NCBI GenBank assembly: GCA_029239675.1 | Contig: JARBUM010000034.1 | Coordinates: 1 to 32,014 of the forward strand | Reading direction: 5' to 3' | Length of the DNA: 32,014 nucleotides | From: Pelosinus sp. | GTDB taxonomy: Bacteria > Bacillota > Negativicutes > DSM-13327 | Shown: piece by piece, positions 7,790 through 15,465 of the stretch | Layout of the letters: each line of letters opens with the position of its first letter | Numbering within the stretch: the first letter of the stretch is position 1 | Notes under the pieces: model-generated | Seen by the model: only the letters and a program-made list of their open reading frames with translations | Databases searched by the model: none | What the model was told of the DNA's origin: nothing | Made by a program: the position numbers and the translations under genes

Positions 7790-9205
7790 GTGGATTTATT
7801 TCTCATTGTAGTAAGTTTAATTTTGTTAATGTATTTTGCTTATCGAGGTTATTCGATTATCCTCATAGCTCCTTTATTTGCCATACTTGCTTCTGCTGGG
7901 GAGTTTCGATCTATGCCTGTTTACAGCGAGATTTTTATGACAAAAGCAGCAGAATATTTTAAGACCTACTTTCCTATATTTCTACTGGGCGCGGTTTTTG
8001 CCAAGATAATGGAAGAAGGAGAACTTGCAAGCTCCATTGCTGCATTTATTTCTCGTTCATTAGGGAAGGAAAGAGCAATTTTAGCCGTTCTGCTAGGCTG
8101 CGGTGTTCTAACTTATGGCGGTTTAAGCGTGTTTGTTGTAGTATTCGTGATGTATCCTTTCTCGGCCTTATTATTTCGTGAAGCGAACATTCCTAAGCGT
8201 CTGATTCCCGCAACACTTTGGATGGGTATCTTCACTTATGCCATGGTATCCATTCCAGGTACGCCTCAGATTCAGAACATCATTCCTACGACCTTTTATG
8301 GAACATCGACTTGGGCATCGCCTGTTATTGGTGTAGCGAGCGCCAGTATCTATTTTGCTTTAGCCTGGTTCTGGGTAACTTACCGATTCAAAAGTTTAGC
8401 ACGTAAAGGAGAAGGCTATGGTAATCATGGGAAAAATGAGCCAGAGCCGTTAGGCGAAAAAGAAATGCCCCATTGGGCACTTTCCTTCTTACCGTTACTG
8501 GCAGTTATTTTAGTAAATTTATATATGAGTAATCCTTTTAATTGGAGTTGGGCTTATTCTTGGGACCCTGAAATGTTAGAGCCATTTAAAAACTTGCAAT
8601 TGTCCTTGCTCAGCTCTAGTGTGCAAAAAATATATGCTATTTGGTCCTTGGATATTGCCTTATTCGTTGGCATTATATTAGCCTTAGTCATTGGGTGGAA
8701 GCCTATTACGCAAAAGGGCAGGAGAGTACATGTTTTTAACGCTGGGGCTCTCTCTTCTTTAACGGCAATACTAAATACTGCTTCGGGTTATGCTTTTGGC
8801 AGCGTAATCGCTAAATTAAGTGGCTTCTTGATTGTAAAGCAGGCTTTGATGGATTTAAATATTGGATCGGGCCCTTTACTTTCTCAAGTAATCACTACTA
8901 ATATTATGGCAGCTTTGACAGGTTCTGCTTCTGGTGGTATGACAATAGCATTAGGGATGTTAGGAAATGAATGGCTTGCTTGGGCGCAATCTATAGGCAT
9001 GTCGCCTGATCTTCTTCATCGAATTATTTGCCTTGCTTCGGCGGGGATTGATACCGTTCCCCATAGTGGTGCTTTAGTAACTGTTATTAGTGTTTGTGGC
9101 TTAACCCACAGATCATCTTACTATGATGTATTTATTTTGACCTTGATGAAGATGTTTGTACCCTTCATTTTTATTGCATTTCATAGCTTGTTTGGAATGG
9201 GATAA
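7790..9205 (+). CDS. GntP-family permease
   Basis: This 471-residue polytopic inner-membrane protein begins with GTG at 7790, set 5 bases after a perfect AGGAGG. The C-terminal half carries GntP-type features: SALTG-like ALTGSASGGMTIALGML, then LHRIICLASAGIDTVPHSGA and VCGLTHRSSYYDVF. An N-terminal SIPGTPQIQNIIPTTFYGT loop is also typical. Members are H+-coupled importers of gluconate or other small organic acids. The substrate here is not known, and no neighbouring catabolic gene reveals it. It is transcribed alone and closed by a strong terminator. Confidence 0.85.
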   Translation: MDLFLIVVSLILLMYFAYRGYSIILIAPLFAILASAGEFRSMPVYSEIFMTKAAEYFKTYFPIFLLGAVFAKIMEEGELASSIAAFISRSLGKERAILAVLLGCGVLTYGGLSVFVVVFVMYPFSALLFREANIPKRLIPATLWMGIFTYAMVSIPGTPQIQNIIPTTFYGTSTWASPVIGVASASIYFALAWFWVTYRFKSLARKGEGYGNHGKNEPEPLGEKEMPHWALSFLPLLAVILVNLYMSNPFNWSWAYSWDPEMLEPFKNLQLSLLSSSVQKIYAIWSLDIALFVGIILALVIGWKPITQKGRRVHVFNAGALSSLTAILNTASGYAFGSVIAKLSGFLIVKQALMDLNIGSGPLLSQVITTNIMAALTGSASGGMTIALGMLGNEWLAWAQSIGMSPDLLHRIICLASAGIDTVPHSGALVTVISVCGLTHRSSYYDVFILTLMKMFVPFIFIAFHSLFGMG

Positions 9206-9224
9206 GGATACATAAGAAGTAGTA

Positions 9225-9268
9225 AGTGGCATTTAGGCAAGGGGATTACTTGTCTAGCCACTTTTTTT
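9225..9268 (+). terminator. Rho-independent terminator after the GntP permease
   Basis: AGTGGC (9225-9230) pairs with GCCACT (9257-9262), with an inner stem between AGGCAAG and CTTGTCT. A run of seven T follows. Confidence 0.88.
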
Positions 9269-9347
9269 ATAATAGAATGCAGATGAAAGAATAAGATTGG
9301 GTATAGTAACGTAGAAATATTCTTGGTGGTTTAGGGGGATTTTGACA

Positions 9348-10544
9348 TTGAGTTGGCGTAGAAATCTTTGGGTATTATCCATAGCAGTGATGTTGTCAGG
9401 TTCAAGCTATACAATGGTCATTCCATTCTTACCATTGTACCTTTTAGATATAGGCGTAAGCCAAGAAGATGTAAATGTGTGGTCAGGTCTTATCTTTTCC
9501 GTATCTTTTTTGGTTTCAGCCTTTATGGCGCCTTATTGGGGACGATGTGCAGATAAGAGTGGCAAGCGTCGTATGGTTATGCGGGCTGGTTTTAGCCTGG
9601 CAGTCGTATATTTTCTAGGAGCATTTGTCAGAAACCCAATGGAGTTATTGCTAGTAAGAATTCTGCAAGGCTTCGCTAATGGATTTGTGCCAGCTTCTAT
9701 GGCCATTATTGCCTCATCGGTACCAAAAGAAAAAATGGGTTTTAGCTTGGGAGTGATGCAGACGACACTTTTAGTTGGCGGAATTTTGGGGCCGCTAATG
9801 GGTGGCGGCTTATCTCATTTTTTTGGTATGCGTCTATCCTTTGTCATCGCCGCAGGGATCATATTCTTAGGAACGGTTGGTGTAGGCCTATTTGTGAAGG
9901 AACCGATAAATAATGAACCTCCTTGCGTGGGCAGTATTATTGATGATTTGAGAATGGCACTTAATAACCGGAAGTTAGTAGAAATGTTACTGTTACTTTT
10001 TGGTGCACAAATGATTAGTATGACGCTACAGCCCCTAATTACTCTTTATGTTGCTAAGCTCCAGGGTAATATGGAAGGGGTCGCGCTCACGGCAGGAATT
10101 ATTTATAGTTTAGCAGGTATAGCTGGCGCAATGTCTGCGCCTACCTGGGGGAAGCTTGGGCAAAAAAAGGGTTTTATTAAGATATTAGTGATTGCTTTTA
10201 TTGGAGCAGGAATATTTAATATGGGCCAATTTTTTGTAAGTAATATTTATCAATTTAGTGTACTCCAATTCTTCTTTGGCTTATTTATTGTTGGTGTGTA
10301 TCCTGCTATTAATACAATTGCAGTCAATTCAACAGATAAAGCTGTTCAAGGACGCGTTTTCGGTCTTACGACTACCGCAAATCAGCTAGGATCTATGGTG
10401 GGTCCCTTAGTCGGTGGTATGATCAGCTCTTGGCTAGGAATCGCACCAGTATTTCTTTTTACAGGAAGCTTTCTGATTATAATTGGAGTGGTTGTCTTGT
10501 TAAAAATTTCAAGAAATACTGTGGTGGGTAAGGAAATAAAATAG
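9348..10544 (+). CDS. MFS multidrug exporter, MdtG-like
   Basis: A drug:H+ antiporter of about 398 residues with 12 membrane segments. The N-terminus (SWRRNLWVLSIAVMLSGSSY, then VIPFLPLYLL) and the NVWSGLIFSVSFLVSAF stretch resemble the E. coli MdtG/YceE group. Motif A is AFMAPYWGRCADKSGKRR, and a motif C-like GILGPLMGGGL lies in helix 5. Two in-frame TTG codons (9342, 9348) are possible starts. GGGGG at 9334-9338 lies 9 bases before the second and only 3 before the first, so 9348 is preferred. It stands alone between a terminator and a large hairpin repeat. Substrate is not predictable. Confidence 0.87.
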   Translation: MSWRRNLWVLSIAVMLSGSSYTMVIPFLPLYLLDIGVSQEDVNVWSGLIFSVSFLVSAFMAPYWGRCADKSGKRRMVMRAGFSLAVVYFLGAFVRNPMELLLVRILQGFANGFVPASMAIIASSVPKEKMGFSLGVMQTTLLVGGILGPLMGGGLSHFFGMRLSFVIAAGIIFLGTVGVGLFVKEPINNEPPCVGSIIDDLRMALNNRKLVEMLLLLFGAQMISMTLQPLITLYVAKLQGNMEGVALTAGIIYSLAGIAGAMSAPTWGKLGQKKGFIKILVIAFIGAGIFNMGQFFVSNIYQFSVLQFFFGLFIVGVYPAINTIAVNSTDKAVQGRVFGLTTTANQLGSMVGPLVGGMISSWLGIAPVFLFTGSFLIIIGVVVLLKISRNTVVGKEIK

Positions 10545-10583
10545 AAAATATCATTAATAATGAAAGTTGGAATAAGAGCACTA

Positions 10584-10671
10584 AAACGCGAAGACGCGAA
10601 GATTCGAAGATAGCACGAAGGAGATATTGTATCTTCTTCGTGTTCTTTATATTCTTCGCGTCTTCGCGTTT
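10584..10671. repeat. Large inverted CGAAG-type repeat (copy B), possible bidirectional terminator
   Basis: Perfect 19-base outer arms lie at 10584-10602 and 10653-10671 (AAACGCGAAGACGCGAAGA and its complement). An inner arm (CACGAAGGAGATA with TATCTTCTTCGTG, one mismatch) closes on a TTG loop. The arms are built from an 8-base unit NNCGAAGA repeated in tandem. The RNA would fold into one long hairpin between the convergent MFS and pyridoxal kinase genes. It is the best-preserved of four related copies in the window. Confidence 0.8.
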
Positions 10672-10707
10672 CAAAAAGTTTTATCCAATGGCTAAGTCAT
10701 TTGCTTA

Positions 10708-11556
10708 CTAAGCCAAATTTTTATTGTAGAGGCCGCCACGTAATTTGTAGACAATTGGTTCAAATGCAACGCCACGGTCGAAAGCATCTTCTATATCATT
10801 GCTGACAATCATTGCATCGCGAACGAAATGTGCGGCACTTTCTACACTTTCTTTCAGTGTGTTACCACTGACCACACCTGCTGTAAGCACGCTGGTGAAA
10901 AGATCGCCTGTGCCATGCATATGATAAGGGAGTAGACCGACTGCAACTTCAAAGTAAGATTGATCTTCACTCATTGCGCAGTTATATAAAGAATTTCCTC
11001 GAACGACACCTGTTAATACCACATTTTTAGCACCCATTTCAATCATTTCAGCGCAGAGTTTGCGAGAGGTGTCACTATCAACCTCTCCGTCAATATAATC
11101 CCTGCCTGTAAGGATATAAGCTTCTGTAAGGTTTGGAGTAACGATATCAGCAATTGAAGCAAGTTCTCGCATGGTATTGCACATTTCTGGTGTATAGGTT
11201 TTAATGATTACGCCATTATCCCCCATTACTGGGTCAACTATTTTTAATGAACAATTGAAATCCAACATGAAGTTTTTAACGATTTGGATTTGCTCTGCCG
11301 AACCCAAGAATCCACTATAAGCACAATCCGTCTTGAAACCAATTTCTTTCCAATGATTAATAAATTCATCCATTTGCGGAGTGCAGTCAAAAAATTTGAA
11401 TCCTGGAAAAAGAGTATTCGTAGATAATAGTGCAGTAGGAAGAGGGCAAACCTCAATGCCAGCTGCTGATATTACTGGAATGGCCACTGTAAGGGAGCAT
11501 TTACCATATCCGGACATATCATGGATCGCCACAACTCTCGCAAGTTTTTGTTTCAT
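10708..11556 (-). CDS. Pyridoxal/pyridoxamine kinase (PdxY/PdxK type)
   Basis: A 282-residue ribokinase-fold enzyme phosphorylating pyridoxal, pyridoxamine or pyridoxine to the B6 vitamer 5'-phosphate in the cytoplasm. The N-terminal IHDMSGYGKCSLTVAIP segment is typical of the PdxY/PdxK branch. KIVDPVMGDNG is the conserved central motif, and GTGDLFTSVLTAG holds the catalytic Asp and anion hole. The start at 11556 has GGAGG 8 bases upstream. It diverges from a MocR-type regulator gene, a common arrangement in which PLP sensing controls B6 salvage. HMP-P kinase (ThiD) is a related fold, but the sequence follows the PdxY pattern. Confidence 0.9.
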   Translation of the reverse strand: MKQKLARVVAIHDMSGYGKCSLTVAIPVISAAGIEVCPLPTALLSTNTLFPGFKFFDCTPQMDEFINHWKEIGFKTDCAYSGFLGSAEQIQIVKNFMLDFNCSLKIVDPVMGDNGVIIKTYTPEMCNTMRELASIADIVTPNLTEAYILTGRDYIDGEVDSDTSRKLCAEMIEMGAKNVVLTGVVRGNSLYNCAMSEDQSYFEVAVGLLPYHMHGTGDLFTSVLTAGVVSGNTLKESVESAAHFVRDAMIVSNDIEDAFDRGVAFEPIVYKLRGGLYNKNLA

Positions 11557-11584
11557 ATTAATATCCTCCAGTACTTGTTTTATT

Positions 11585-11599
11585 ACGCTAAGATAGCGT
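11585..11599. promoter_or_regulatory. Palindrome in the pdx divergent spacer
   Basis: ACGCTA-AGA-TAGCGT is a perfect 6-bp inverted repeat 29 bases upstream of the kinase start, within the 161-bp spacer shared with the MocR-type gene. It is a candidate operator or 5'-UTR hairpin; no function is shown. Confidence 0.35.
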
Positions 11600-11717
11600 G
11601 AATAGAATTATCATATAAGTTAGGGGTTTTAAAAATCATAATTGTATTATAAAATGAATTTGAACCTTTTGAAATATACAGAAATTACATTTTTGTTAGG
11701 TACAGTTTGGAGGAGTC

Positions 11718-13118
11718 ATGGATTTAATCGTATTTGACAGTCAGAGTAAGGAACCGTTATACATACAGCTTTATTTGTATTATAAAGCTGCGATTGAGCA
11801 AAATAGGATGAGAGAAAGTGAAAAGCTGCCATCCATTCGAGGGCTTTCCAGAATTCTTTCCGTTAGTAAAATTACTGTTGAGAAGGCATATCAACAGCTG
11901 ATGAGTGAAGGGTATATCAAGAACTATAACCGTTCCCGATATACGGTAAATAAGTTGGAGGACATTGTTTTTAAGACGCCTACTATTAGTATCTCAGATC
12001 ATCATGATCATAAACAGGGAGTGAAAGAAGAAAAAATCCTCTATGATTTTTCCAGCGGAGAAATGGATATGGATGGTTTTGACTTTTCATTATGGAAGCG
12101 GTATATCAGCAAAGCATTTTTTCAAAAAGAGCGTCTTGTTGGCTATGGGAATATTAAAGGTGAAGAAGAGTTACGTAAAGAAATTGCACAATATATTGAA
12201 AAATCAAGAGGTGTTTATGTTCATACAAAACAAATCATAATTGGTGCTGGGGTGCAAAGTCTTTTGAGCATGCTTTGTAGTATGCTTAAACTGGAATATA
12301 ACAGCATTGCCTTTGAAGAGCCAGGCTTTAGAAATGGTAGACGTATTTTTGCGGACCATGCTTTTACCATTATACCAATTAAAATGAAGACGGATGGTAT
12401 TGATATGGGGGAATTGGCAATCAGTGGAGAAAGGCTTGTCTATGTAAGTCCGTCTCATCAATTCCCCACAGGATATATTATGCCCATCGGTAAGAGATAT
12501 CAGCTGCTCAATTGGGCAGAACAGAAAAATGGTATCATCATCGAGGATGATTATGATAGTGAATTTCGCTATTTTGGGCGTCCTATACCAGCACTAAAGG
12601 GGCTTGATAATAGAGAGAGGGTAGTATACCTAGGATCATTTTCAAAGGTAATACCACCTTCTATTCGTGTTAGTTATATGGTTCTGCCAGAAAAATTCTT
12701 AGAAATATATCAAAATAAATCTTCCTTATATAACCAAACTGCATCTACCATTGAGCAACTCGCCCTTGCCCAATTTATGAGTGATGGTCATTTGGAAAGG
12801 CAGATACGACGCCTGCGTAAGCTATATTATGAAAAACGAAAACTATTTTTAGAAGAAATCCAAACTATCTTTGGTAAGGACGCGATGGTGAATGGGACAG
12901 AATCAGGTCTCCATGTTATTCTCAGTTTAAAATCTGAATTATCAGCACAGGAATTGGCTGCAAGGGCTCTGGCAAAAGGCTGTCGCGTAGCTCCTATTCA
13001 GGATTATTATTGGGAACTATCACCAGAGAAAATGCCTCAAGTGTTATTATACTTTTCGAAGATACCTGCAAATGAGATGAAGGATGGAATTATCAGGCTA
13101 AAAGAGGCGTGGTTTTAA
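11718..13118 (+). CDS. MocR-family PLP-dependent transcription regulator (PdxR-like)
   Basis: The 466-residue protein fuses an N-terminal GntR winged helix (residues about 5-75; EKLPSIRGLSRILSVSKIT and the AYQQLMSEGYI helix) to a fold-type I aminotransferase domain (about 95-466). The PLP Schiff-base Lys is K310 in LGSFSKVIPPSIRVSY. Other cofactor-pocket signs are EDDYDSEF and the VYVSPSHQFPTGYIMP segment. Family members PdxR and GabR bind PLP and control adjacent genes. Divergence from a pyridoxal kinase gene makes B6 homeostasis the likely role. GGAGG lies 7 bases upstream of the ATG. Confidence 0.9.
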   Translation: MDLIVFDSQSKEPLYIQLYLYYKAAIEQNRMRESEKLPSIRGLSRILSVSKITVEKAYQQLMSEGYIKNYNRSRYTVNKLEDIVFKTPTISISDHHDHKQGVKEEKILYDFSSGEMDMDGFDFSLWKRYISKAFFQKERLVGYGNIKGEEELRKEIAQYIEKSRGVYVHTKQIIIGAGVQSLLSMLCSMLKLEYNSIAFEEPGFRNGRRIFADHAFTIIPIKMKTDGIDMGELAISGERLVYVSPSHQFPTGYIMPIGKRYQLLNWAEQKNGIIIEDDYDSEFRYFGRPIPALKGLDNRERVVYLGSFSKVIPPSIRVSYMVLPEKFLEIYQNKSSLYNQTASTIEQLALAQFMSDGHLERQIRRLRKLYYEKRKLFLEEIQTIFGKDAMVNGTESGLHVILSLKSELSAQELAARALAKGCRVAPIQDYYWELSPEKMPQVLLYFSKIPANEMKDGIIRLKEAWF

Positions 13119-13119
13119 G

Positions 13120-13148
13120 TTGACAGTTAGTGGAAGCACAAATATACT
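13120..13148 (+). promoter_or_regulatory. Sigma-70-type promoter for the 2-hydroxyacid dehydrogenase
   Basis: A consensus TTGACA (13120-13125) and TATACT (13143-13148) are separated by exactly 17 bases. They start 2 bases after the regulator stop codon and lie 36 bases before the dehydrogenase ATG. This suggests that gene is transcribed independently of the regulator. Confidence 0.75.
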
Positions 13149-13183
13149 TATATTTATAAATATTCTAACATTAGGGGGTAACT

Positions 13184-14149
13184 ATGAAGAACACAGTAAT
13201 TCTGAATGCCGCGAAATTGGATTTTGATAACAAGCTGGACTTTTCTTCATTATCTGAGCTCACCACTGTTACAAAGTACGATGTAAGTAGTAATGAAGAA
13301 ATTCTAGAAAGGGTTAAAGGACAAAATATTGTTATTACTAAGGAATTACCGGTTGGGAGGGATTTGATTTCCCAATTTCCGTCTTCTGTTGAGCTCATTT
13401 GCGAAGCGGGTACGGGCTATAATAATATTGATATTGCTGCCGCCAAGGAAAAAAATATCGCGGTTTGCAATGTTCCTAGCTATAGTACGGAAGCAGTGGC
13501 TCAGTTAGTCATTACCTTTATCTTAAATCAAAGTTCCTCATTGATTCGACAACAAACTATGCTTCAAGAAAAGAATTTTGATAATTTTACAAAACATTTG
13601 CAGGTACCTCATTTTGAATTGCAAGGTAAGACGTTAGGCGTTATTGGTGCAGGTGCTATCGGCAGAGAAGTGATAAAAATTGCTTTGGCTCTAGGCATGA
13701 ACATTTTGGTATATAATCGCACTCCTAAATCCTGGGGGGAGTCAGCGGTGAAAAATGTTTCTCTAGACGAACTGTTAGCCCAAAGTGATTTTGTGAGTAT
13801 TCATTGCCCCCTCACTCCTGAGACAAAACACCTTATCAATAAAGATCGATTAAAACAAATGAAGCCAACTGCATTTCTGATAAACTCTTCCCGAGGACCG
13901 ATTATACATGAGATAGATTTAATTGAAGCCTTAAAACAAGGGGTGATTGCTGGTGCAGCCCTTGATGTGCAAGATCCTGAGCCGCCAGAACTTAATAATC
14001 CTTTATTCTTTATGGACAATGTGATTCTTACTCCTCATATAGGCTGGAGGCGTTTAGAGTCAAGGCAAAGGCTGATTAAGCTTATGGCTGAGAATATTGA
14101 ATCGTTTATCCAAGGTAAGCCATTGAATGTTGTAAATAAGACATTGTAA
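13184..14149 (+). CDS. D-isomer-specific 2-hydroxyacid dehydrogenase
   Basis: A 321-residue NAD(P)-dependent dehydrogenase acting on D-2-hydroxy acids such as glycerate/hydroxypyruvate or lactate. The dinucleotide motif GAGAIGRE is near residue 154. The catalytic Arg is about residue 237 in NSSRGP, the Glu lies in DVQDPEPPE, and the His is about 284 in LTPHIGW. The length fits the glycerate dehydrogenase/hydroxypyruvate reductase group; it lacks the C-terminal extension of PdxB (erythronate-4-phosphate dehydrogenase), so a B6-synthesis role is not supported despite its neighbours. A strong AGGGGG site and its own promoter precede it, and a terminator follows directly. Confidence 0.9.
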   Translation: MKNTVILNAAKLDFDNKLDFSSLSELTTVTKYDVSSNEEILERVKGQNIVITKELPVGRDLISQFPSSVELICEAGTGYNNIDIAAAKEKNIAVCNVPSYSTEAVAQLVITFILNQSSSLIRQQTMLQEKNFDNFTKHLQVPHFELQGKTLGVIGAGAIGREVIKIALALGMNILVYNRTPKSWGESAVKNVSLDELLAQSDFVSIHCPLTPETKHLINKDRLKQMKPTAFLINSSRGPIIHEIDLIEALKQGVIAGAALDVQDPEPPELNNPLFFMDNVILTPHIGWRRLESRQRLIKLMAENIESFIQGKPLNVVNKTL

Positions 14150-14151
14150 GT

Positions 14152-14205
14152 TACCACGGTAATTCCAAGGGCGGGAAACCACCTAGGAATTACTGTGGTA
14201 TTTTT
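14152..14205 (+). terminator. Rho-independent terminator
   Basis: TACCACGGTAATTCC (14152-14166) pairs with 14186-14200 with one mismatch. The run TTTTT follows. It lies 3 bases after the dehydrogenase stop codon. Confidence 0.88.
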
Positions 14206-14246
14206 CATTTTGTGAAAATATAAGATTGCTTCACTATCCTTCATAA

Positions 14247-14330
14247 TGACAAAAAGCGCTGAAGCAAAGAAGAGTTTCTTTTGTGTGCTTCGTGTCCGAG
14301 TAAGCGGTTTTGCATCTTCGCGTTTCAAGC
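14247..14330. repeat. CGAAG-type dispersed repeat, copy C (degenerate)
   Basis: The stretch contains GCTTCGTGTCC and CATCTTCGCGTTTCAAGC, matching the right arm and flank of copy B (TCTTCGCGTTTCAAAAAG at 10661). The opposite arm has decayed. It lies just upstream of the dihydrofolate reductase promoter. Confidence 0.45.
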
Positions 14331-14338
14331 TGTTTTTG

Positions 14339-14347
14339 TGTTATGAT
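14339..14347 (+). promoter_or_regulatory. Extended -10 promoter candidate for folA
   Basis: TGTTATGAT is a TG-N-TATGAT extended -10 element 48 bases before the folA start. No good -35 is visible, as is usual for extended -10 promoters. The upstream edge is made of repeat copy C. Confidence 0.4.
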
Positions 14348-14394
14348 GGAAGGAACATCTCTTAAATATCCACTAAAATGATAGGAGCGTCGTG

Positions 14395-14934
14395 ATGAAA
14401 TTAATTGTTGCCGTAGATCCGCAATGGGGTATTGGATGCAACGGAGAATTGTTAGCAATGATTCCAGGGGATATGAAATATTTCAAAGAGAAAACGATAG
14501 GAAAAGTAGTGGTAATGGGCAGGGGGACCTTCGAATCTCTGCCTGGTAGAAAACCTCTTAAGGATCGAATTAATATTGTTCTAACTAAACGTGGGCAGCT
14601 AGATTATGAGGGGATAATAATATGTCATTCTTTGGCGGAACTGTTCGTAGCATTGTCTAAATACAAGGGTGACGATGTTTTTATTATTGGAGGAGAATCT
14701 ATATATAAGCAATGTATGCCGTATTGCTCAGAAGCTTATATTACTAAAATAGGGAAAGAGTATCAGGCTAATAAGCATTTTCCTAATTTAGATAATAGGC
14801 AAGAATGGAAGTGTGTAGAAGTTGGTTCTTTGCAAAGTTATAAGGATATCGATTTCAAGTTTACAATTTATAAAAATCTTGACCAGAGAGAGTGGCGTAA
14901 AAACGATAATGTAGAAGATTCGAGAAAGGGTTGA
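14395..14934 (+). CDS. folA: Dihydrofolate reductase
   Basis: NADPH-dependent reduction of dihydrofolate to tetrahydrofolate, in the cytoplasm. The 179-residue product has the classic order: IVAVDPQWGIGCNGELLAMIPGD with the active-site acid in IPGD, KVVVMGRGTFESLP for the cofactor loop, and FIIGGESIYKQ. A final YITKI strand follows. The start is ATG 14395 (AGGAG 7 bases upstream); the GTG codon just before is in frame but less well placed. The C-terminal tail (REWRKNDNVEDSRKG) is about 15 residues longer than compact family members and strongly charged. No thymidylate synthase gene is adjacent. Confidence 0.95.
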   Translation: MKLIVAVDPQWGIGCNGELLAMIPGDMKYFKEKTIGKVVVMGRGTFESLPGRKPLKDRINIVLTKRGQLDYEGIIICHSLAELFVALSKYKGDDVFIIGGESIYKQCMPYCSEAYITKIGKEYQANKHFPNLDNRQEWKCVEVGSLQSYKDIDFKFTIYKNLDQREWRKNDNVEDSRKG

Positions 14935-15013
14935 TGTAAATCTTAATTATATAGATGATCTTTAAAGCGCAACTCATTGGACAAGCTATAAGTGTAGGAG
15001 GAGTTGATAGTAT

Positions 15014-15247
15014 ATGACAACATTTCATTTATCAAAAGAACTAAAGAAACAAGCCGTTGATGATATTAAAAAATATTTTTTGGACAATAGAGAAGAAGAG
15101 ATGGGTCAATTAGCGTCAGAATTGCTGCTGGATTTTATGATCGAAAAAGTAGGTAAGGTTCTCTACAATCAAGGAATAAAAGATGCACATACCTTTATGA
15201 GTGAAAAGGTAGAAGAGTTATATGTACTTAAGAAGAAACAGCGTTAA
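15014..15247 (+). CDS. DUF2164 family protein
   Basis: A 77-residue soluble alpha-helical protein. LSKELKKQAVDDIKKYF, the acidic turn NREEEMGQLASELLLDFM and the VGKVLYNQGIKDA segment match the DUF2164 pattern, whose function is unknown. The start is ATG 15014, with GGAGGAG about 10 bases upstream, slightly distant. It follows folA by 79 bases on the same strand with no terminator between, so the two may be co-transcribed; this gives no direct hint of function. Confidence 0.82.
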   Translation: MTTFHLSKELKKQAVDDIKKYFLDNREEEMGQLASELLLDFMIEKVGKVLYNQGIKDAHTFMSEKVEELYVLKKKQR

Positions 15248-15465
15248 TCAAGTGAGGATTCAGAGGATGTCAGTATCTCGTCTAACATAGAACTTCTTGT
15301 AATGGGATTGCAGAAGTATTAATCTCATTGCTTATATAATAAGGATGTGGTAGTATTTAGGGAAATCGTAGACTAGTAGACTATATTATAAAAAAAACAC
15401 CTGTTTACTAGTTGAGAATGTAAGTTTATAAATGTAAACCGAAGCAATGATGAGGAGTTTATAAT

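Noticed and set aside
13184..14149. Assignment of the dehydrogenase as PdxB because of the B6 neighbours
   Set aside because: The protein is about 60 residues shorter than PdxB and lacks the C-terminal dimerisation domain.
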